Positions 59,558 through 64,000 of a DNA stretch of 64,000 nucleotides are shown here, in pieces. Below the pieces are notes generated by a model. The model was given only the letters and a program-made list of their open reading frames with translations. It was not told the DNA's origin and did not search any database. A program made the position numbers and the translations under genes. The stretch comes from an alpha proteobacterium HIMB5. GTDB taxonomy: Bacteria > Pseudomonadota > Alphaproteobacteria > Pelagibacterales > Pelagibacteraceae. Where the stretch lies: positions 1,279,203 to 1,343,202 of the forward strand of contig CP003809.1 in the NCBI GenBank assembly GCA_000299095.1, given 5' to 3'. Each line of letters begins with the position of its first letter. Position 1 is the stretch's first letter.

Positions 59558-60359
59558 GGATATTTTCTTGTATTTTTTAATTGCGATACCAACAGTATAT
59601 ATTTTGCTTCTACTTTTTCTTTATTTTTATCAAAGAAATTTATTATATCACCCTAATGAAAATAACTATTTTGGCGATAATTTAAAAATAGAAGTAGATA
59701 GAATTAAAATAAAAACTTCAGATAATTTAGATCTTAATGCTTGGTATTATGAAAAAGACAAAAATAAATTTAAAACTTTATTATTTTTTCATGGAAATGC
59801 TGGTTTATTAGAAAACAGAATTTACAAATTGAATGCACTAGATAAGCTAGATTTAAATATTCTAATAATTGCATGGAGAGGTTTTAGTGGAAATGAGGGA
59901 AAACCAAATGAAAAGGGTTTATATGAAGATGGCAAAAGTGCAATTGATTGGTTATTAAATAATGGAGTTAAAGAAAGAAATATAATCCTTTATGGAGAGT
60001 CATTAGGAACTGGTATTGCAACCCATCTTGCACAAAAAAGGGATTTTGCAGGTGTTATTCTAGAAACACCATTTACTTCTATGATAGATGCAGCAAAAAC
60101 ATTTTATCCATATGTTCCTGTAAACATTTTACTTAAAGATAGATATGAAAATAAAAGTAAAATAGTGAATATAAATTCACCAATTCTAATTATGCATGGA
60201 GAAATAGACAATATTGTTCCATTTCATATGGGAAAAAAATTATTTGAAATAGCTAACGAGCCAAAAACATTTTATTCAACTAAAACAGACAATCATATGA
60301 TGGAGTATGATGATAAGTTAATAAATGAGTTAGATATTTTTATAAAAAGCTTAAATTAA
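59541..60359 (+). CDS. Alpha/beta hydrolase (BEM46/FrsA-like serine hydrolase), membrane anchored
   Basis: 272 residues. An N-terminal hydrophobic segment (about 7-30) anchors it. The hydrolase core has FFHGNAGLLENR near 82-93 (oxyanion HGN), nucleophile elbow YGESLGTG near 150-157, acid in HGEIDNIVP near 218-226 and His in TDNHMMEYDD. Relatives are esterases or thioesterases of unknown substrate. It closes the TRAP operon; the convergent ftsY ends one base after its stop. Confidence 0.9.
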   Translation: MKKKIKDIFLYFLIAIPTVYILLLLFLYFYQRNLLYHPNENNYFGDNLKIEVDRIKIKTSDNLDLNAWYYEKDKNKFKTLLFFHGNAGLLENRIYKLNALDKLDLNILIIAWRGFSGNEGKPNEKGLYEDGKSAIDWLLNNGVKERNIILYGESLGTGIATHLAQKRDFAGVILETPFTSMIDAAKTFYPYVPVNILLKDRYENKSKIVNINSPILIMHGEIDNIVPFHMGKKLFEIANEPKTFYSTKTDNHMMEYDDKLINELDIFIKSLN

Positions 60360-60360
60360 T

Positions 60361-61278
60361 TTATTTAATATTTGTAAATGCTTCAGCAAATTTTTCAGAA
60401 TCAAATATTTGTAGGTCATCCTCTTTTTCACCTAATCCTAAAGCAATTATTGGAAGTTTAAACTTTTTGGATACTGCTAGTAGTATCCCACCTTTTGCAG
60501 TACCATCTAACTTTGTCATTATCAAACCTGTAACTGGAATAATTTTATTAAATTCCTCCACTTGATTTATTACATTTTGTCCTGAAGTTGCATCTAGAAC
60601 AAGGATAACCTCATGTGGAGCATCACTTTCAACTTTTTTAACTACATTTGCAATTTTTTTGTATTCTTCCATTAAGTTTTTTTTATTTTGAAGTCTTCCT
60701 GCAGTATCGATAATTGTTTGATTAAAATTATTATTTTTTGCTTGCTCAACCGCCTTATAAGCAACTGAAGCAGGATCAGATCCCTGAGAAGATTTTACTA
60801 TTTCAATATTGATTTTTTTTGCCCAATTATCTAATTGTTCTATTGCGGCAGCTCTAAAAGTATCTGATGCTGCTAATATTATCTTATTATCTTTTTCTTT
60901 AAAAATTTTGCTTATTTTTCCAATTGTAGTTGTTTTGCCTACACCATTAACACCTGAGATTAAAATTACATTTAAGTGATCTTTTTTTTCAAAAAAGTTT
61001 TGTTTTTCCAAAGGTTGCATCAAGTTGATAATGTATTCTTTTAAAATTAAATTGATTTCAGATGTTATTTCTTTACTAGGATCTATCTTTTTTTTTGAAA
61101 TTATTTCTTTAATTTCTGATGCTGCAACAGTTCCGACATCAGATGAAATTAAATAATCTTCAACTTGACTAAGAGTTTCGTCATTAATTTCTTTTTTAAT
61201 AACAATTTCTTTTAGTCCAGATGAAAAAGCTTCTGCACTTTTTTTAAAACCACTTTTAAACTTTTCAAATATACCCAT
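60361..61278 (-). CDS. ftsY: Signal recognition particle receptor FtsY
   Basis: 305 residues: N domain (FKSGFKKSAEAFSSGL at the start, the membrane/lipid helix) and G domain with GVNGVGKTTTIGKIS near 105-119, DTFRAAAIEQLDNWA near 137-151, IDTAGRLQNK near 189-198 and TKLDGTAKGGI near 251-261. The acidic A domain of E. coli FtsY is absent, as usual in alphaproteobacteria. It binds Ffh, encoded just beyond dapF on the opposite strand. The start overlaps the dapF stop (TAATG). Confidence 0.96.
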   Translation of the reverse strand: MGIFEKFKSGFKKSAEAFSSGLKEIVIKKEINDETLSQVEDYLISSDVGTVAASEIKEIISKKKIDPSKEITSEINLILKEYIINLMQPLEKQNFFEKKDHLNVILISGVNGVGKTTTIGKISKIFKEKDNKIILAASDTFRAAAIEQLDNWAKKINIEIVKSSQGSDPASVAYKAVEQAKNNNFNQTIIDTAGRLQNKKNLMEEYKKIANVVKKVESDAPHEVILVLDATSGQNVINQVEEFNKIIPVTGLIMTKLDGTAKGGILLAVSKKFKLPIIALGLGEKEDDLQIFDSEKFAEAFTNIK

Positions 61279-62102
61279 TAAATTTTAATATTTATTTCTT
61301 TAATATCTGAGACAGGACCTTTCATGTGAATACTTTCTCTATCATCAATAAGAATAGATAGTTTTCCACTTGCAAATTCAATATCTGTATTGTTTCCAGT
61401 TAATTGATTTATTTTACCAGCATAAGCGGTTGCACAAGCTGCCGTACCACAAGCTTTAGTGAGACCCGCTCCTCTTTCCCAAACATTAACTTTTATATGA
61501 TCTTTATTAATTTTTTGAGCAATAGTAACATTACATTTTTCTGGAAATAGTTCAGAGTTTTCAATTATTGGACCAATCTTTTTAATTTCAAATTTTGAAA
61601 TATCTTCAACAAAAAAAATTACATGTGGATTTCCAACATTAACCGCAGTACCGCCTATGAAATCATTTCCATTTTTATCTGATATTTTTATCTGCAAGTT
61701 TTTGCTGTTCATATCTTTTGACAAGGGAATTTCATTCCATTTAAGCTTAGGTATACCTATTTCAGTACTCACAAGTTGATCTCCCAAAATTTTTGAAATT
61801 AATTCACCTGAAGATGTTGTTAGAACAATTGTTTCTTTTTTATTTTCTTTATTCAAAAATTCAGCAATACATCTTGTCCCGTTACCACAAGCTCCAGAAA
61901 TACTTCCATCAGAGTTATAGAAAATTAGTGATGCATCGGTGTTTTGATTTTTTTTTAATATAATAAGTTGATCACAGCCAATATATTCACGATCACAAAT
62001 TTTAGTTATTTGATCATTAGAAAGTTCAATTTCCTCTGATCTAGCGTCTATAATTACAAAATCATTACCTAAACCATCCATTTTGTAAGCTTTAATGTTC
62101 AT
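61278..62102 (-). CDS. dapF: Diaminopimelate epimerase
   Basis: 274 residues. Both active-site cysteines are visible: SGACGNGTRCIAEF near 70-83 and GLTKACGTAACATAYAG near 209-225; DGLGNDFVIID at the start is the family opening. It converts LL- to meso-diaminopimelate for lysine and peptidoglycan. It is translationally coupled to ftsY and divergent from the ffh leader. Confidence 0.96.
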   Translation of the reverse strand: MNIKAYKMDGLGNDFVIIDARSEEIELSNDQITKICDREYIGCDQLIILKKNQNTDASLIFYNSDGSISGACGNGTRCIAEFLNKENKKETIVLTTSSGELISKILGDQLVSTEIGIPKLKWNEIPLSKDMNSKNLQIKISDKNGNDFIGGTAVNVGNPHVIFFVEDISKFEIKKIGPIIENSELFPEKCNVTIAQKINKDHIKVNVWERGAGLTKACGTAACATAYAGKINQLTGNNTDIEFASGKLSILIDDRESIHMKGPVSDIKEINIKI

Positions 62103-62151
62103 ATATCTTATTTAACTTATTTATTGACTTTTTGAACCTCTATTATAATTT

Positions 62152-62251
62152 GCAGCAGTTTCCGCAAAAACGTTAAATTTGCGGTGTCTTTGGAAACAAA
62201 GAGATCGACACTAGTCAGCGAGGGTTCGCCCACTAGTGCGATTACTGCTGT
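62152..62251 (+). ncRNA. Structured leader RNA upstream of ffh (SAR11 ffh motif)
   Basis: A closing stem, 62152-62159 (GCAGCAGT) with 62244-62251, encloses three hairpins: 62162-62168/62178-62184 (7 bp, CCGCAAA), 62185-62192/62197-62210 around a GAAA tetraloop (62193-62196), and 62209-62215/62232-62238 (7 bp, CACTAGT) with an inner GGG-TTCG-CCC. This multi-branched, GC-richer element sits right before ffh. Candidate cis-regulatory RNAs upstream of the Ffh gene have been described in Pelagibacter, and this position and shape fit. Ligand or protein partner is not known to me; feedback by Ffh or SRP is a hypothesis. TTGACT at 62124 and TATAAT at 62144 may be its promoter although the 14-base spacer is short. 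Confidence 0.8.
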
Positions 62252-62262
62252 GCGTTATAAAT

Positions 62263-63624
62263 ATGTTTGAAAACTTAACAAATAAATTTGAAGAAATTTT
62301 TTCTTCACTAAAAAAAGCTCCTTCACTTGATGAGAAACAAGTAGATGAAGGATTAAGAAGTATTAGGCAAGCCTTATTAGAGGCTGATGTTTCTTTAGAA
62401 GTTGCAAAACAATTTGTAGAAACCGTCAAACCTAAAGCACTAGGTCAAGAAATTATAAGATCTACATCTCCTGGAGATATGGTTGTTAAGATTGTTTATG
62501 ACGAATTGGTAAGCTTTCTTGGAGATAGTAACCAAGATCTAAATTTAAGCGCGGTTCCACCAGTGCCTATGATGTTAGTTGGTCTACAAGGATCAGGTAA
62601 AACAACGACTACAGCAAAATTAGCAAAATTTATTGAGTTAGATAAGAAGAAAAAAGTAATGATGGTCAGTTTAGATATCTACAGACCAGCCGCTCAAGAA
62701 CAATTGAAAACTCTTGGAGAACAAAACAATATATTAACTTTACCAATAATTGAGGGTCAACAACCAGCTGATATTTGCAGAAGAGCTATTAGTGCAGCAA
62801 ACCTTAATGGGGCTGAAGTTATTTTATTTGATACCGCTGGAAGAACTCAAATAGATCTTCAAATGATGAGTGAGATAAAACAAATTGAAAGTATTATAAA
62901 TCCAACTGAAACTATTTTAGTTGCAGATTCACTAACTGGTCAAGTTGCAGCCTCAGTGGCAAAAGAATTTAAGAATACAGTAAATCTTTCTGGAATAATA
63001 TTGACCAGAGCTGATGGTGATGCAAGAGGTGGTGCTGCTGTTAGTATGAAATTCGTATCTCAGGTTCCAATAAAGTTTTTAGGTATTGGAGAAAAGATAG
63101 ATAATTTTGAAGCATTTCATCCTGATCGTATAGCAAATAGAATTTTAGGCATGGGAGATATTGTTTCTCTTGTAGAGAAAGCTGCTCAAGATCTAGGTGA
63201 AGAAAATATCAAAAAGGCTGAAGAAAATTTAAAAAAAGGCCAATTCTCAATGGAAGATTATTTATCACAATTAAGACAAATGAAAAAAATGGGAGGCATT
63301 GAAGGAATAATGTCTTTTATGCCTGGAGTATCCAAAATGAAATCACAAATGGATGCTGCTGGTGTAGATGAAAGTATTATAACTAAGAATGAAGCTATAA
63401 TTTTGTCTATGACAAAAAAAGAAAGAGAGAATCCAAAAATTATCAATGGTTCTCGAAAAAAAAGAATTGCTAATGGTTCTGGAACTGATCCTGCCACTAT
63501 CAATAAATTGCTTAAGCAATTTAAAATGATGTCTGAAATGATGAAAAAGATGTCTAAAGGAAATCTGAAAGGAATGTCTGATAAAGGTATTCCACCAGAA
63601 CTATTTAATCAATTAAAACAATAA
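62263..63624 (+). CDS. ffh: Signal recognition particle protein Ffh
   Basis: 453 residues from the ATG at 62263 (MFENLTNKFEEIFSSLKK, the typical Ffh opening). An in-frame ATG at 62236 lies inside the leader RNA and is rejected. G domain: GLQGSGKTTTTAKLA near 108-122, SLDIYRPAAQEQL near 137-149, FDTAGRTQID near 188-197, TRADGDARGGAAVS near 246-259. The Met-rich M domain that binds SRP RNA and signal peptides occupies about 300-453. rpsP follows with AAAGGAG. Confidence 0.97.
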   Translation: MFENLTNKFEEIFSSLKKAPSLDEKQVDEGLRSIRQALLEADVSLEVAKQFVETVKPKALGQEIIRSTSPGDMVVKIVYDELVSFLGDSNQDLNLSAVPPVPMMLVGLQGSGKTTTTAKLAKFIELDKKKKVMMVSLDIYRPAAQEQLKTLGEQNNILTLPIIEGQQPADICRRAISAANLNGAEVILFDTAGRTQIDLQMMSEIKQIESIINPTETILVADSLTGQVAASVAKEFKNTVNLSGIILTRADGDARGGAAVSMKFVSQVPIKFLGIGEKIDNFEAFHPDRIANRILGMGDIVSLVEKAAQDLGEENIKKAEENLKKGQFSMEDYLSQLRQMKKMGGIEGIMSFMPGVSKMKSQMDAAGVDESIITKNEAIILSMTKKERENPKIINGSRKKRIANGSGTDPATINKLLKQFKMMSEMMKKMSKGNLKGMSDKGIPPELFNQLKQ

Positions 63625-63634
63625 AGGAGAATAA

Positions 63635-64000
63635 ATGTTAAAAATTAGATTATCTAGAGGCGGAACTAAAAAAAGACCTGTTTACAAAGTTGTTGTTGCA
63701 GACAGTCGTTTCGCAAGAGATGGAAGATTTATTGAAAAAGTAGGATTTTTTAATCCTCTTCTTCCAAAAGAAAAAAAAGAAAGAATTGGTTTAGAGGCCG
63801 AAAGAATTAAGTATTGGCTTGGACAAGGTGCTCAACCAACTACTAGAGTTGCAAGAATTTTAGGTGAAAATGAGTTAATGCCTATGCCTGCAAATGGAAA
63901 CAATCCTCAAAAAGCTGTTCCAAAGAAAGACAGAAAAAAAGAAGGCGAGTCATCAGAAGCTCCTAAAGCAGATGCAGCTCCAGCGGAGGAAAAAAAATAA
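63635..64000 (+). CDS. rpsP: 30S ribosomal protein S16
   Basis: 121 residues ending exactly at the window edge (TAA at 63998-64000). The S16 core is intact: [23 protein letters not shown] at the start, [14 protein letters not shown] near 29-42, and [20 protein letters not shown] near 59-78. Beyond about residue 85 is a low-complexity Lys/Ala/Glu/Pro tail, common in alphaproteobacterial S16. It follows ffh by ten bases, the order that usually continues to rimM, trmD and rplS. Confidence 0.97.
   Translation: MLKIRLSRGGTKKRPVYKVVVADSRFARDGRFIEKVGFFNPLLPKEKKERIGLEAERIKYWLGQGAQPTTRVARILGENELMPMPANGNNPQKAVPKKDRKKEGESSEAPKADAAPAEEKK

Noticed and set aside
62236..62262. Upstream in-frame ATG for ffh
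   Set aside because: It lies inside the paired region of the leader RNA; the ATG at 62263 gives the standard Ffh N-terminus.
1..64000. CRISPR arrays, insertion sequences, prophage, att sites or a replication origin
   Set aside because: No regularly spaced repeats, transposase or integrase genes, terminal inverted repeats, or DnaA-box clusters were seen on reading both strands.

Overview
The window is a dense, strongly AT-rich piece of a streamlined alphaproteobacterial genome. Gene content points to SAR11 (Pelagibacterales, 'Candidatus Pelagibacter'-like): tiny intergenic spaces, many TAATG/ATGA stop-start overlaps, Lys/Asn/Ile-rich proteins, TRAP and ABC solute-binding transporters, glycolate oxidase, photolyase-like genes, and a structured leader before ffh. 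The assignment rests on gene content and style, not on a database search. There is no rRNA, tRNA, CRISPR array, insertion sequence or phage. No gap above about 300 bases lacks a gene; the largest are 31901-32081 (a candidate small RNA or ccmC leader) and 62103-62262 (the ffh leader RNA).

Layout. 1-3252 (minus): membrane protein, rpe, heparinase-like protein, purH (cut by the left edge). 3279-8665: a two-subunit Na+:solute symporter and acetyl-CoA synthetase with an extreme poly-lysine N-terminus (probable acetate uptake and activation), plus an EVE-domain gene. 8717-16230: TPR/O-GlcNAc transferase-like protein, tsaD, hemC-hemD, an MscS channel, YggT, folD and two small proteins. 16227-27031: MBL hydrolase, PQQ-type sugar dehydrogenase, SDR, two photolyase/cryptochrome-family proteins of unusual build, a DUF2256 micro-gene, and a small glycan island (GT2, a frameshifted GDP-mannose-dehydratase-like gene, an unknown polytopic membrane protein). 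27043-31900: argG, an IalB-like protein, an aldo/keto reductase, a Bax-inhibitor family protein, DUF2794, yciB, hspQ. 32082-36717: cytochrome c maturation genes ccmC-D-E-F-G-H and a PagL-like outer-membrane protein. 36727-45245: a hydroxyacid locus (FMN lactate/glycolate dehydrogenase, aminotransferase, glcDEF, glyoxylate reductase-like enzyme, MFS carrier). 45242-53799: an AcoR-like regulator without its AAA+ domain, divergent from an alcohol dehydrogenase and a complete ABC importer resembling alphaproteobacterial GlpSTPQV. 53925-60359: TRAP transporter dctPQM with amidase, a small membrane protein, an EamA exporter and an alpha/beta hydrolase. 60361-64000: ftsY and dapF (minus), then leader-ffh-rpsP (plus).

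Best candidates for something undescribed: (1) a hairpin RNA at 31970-32052 whose C-rich loop is perfectly complementary over 12 nt to the ribosome-binding site of the alcohol dehydrogenase 14 kb away; (2) an importer whose two ATPases carry complementary lesions, predicting one working and one degenerate ATP site; (3) a photolyase-like protein with its domains apparently in reversed order; (4) a dehydratase gene broken at an A10 tract in a way transcriptional slippage could repair; (5) a regulator that keeps sensor and DNA-binding parts but has swapped the sigma-54 ATPase for a cysteine-bearing linker. All are readings by eye and need the checks listed.
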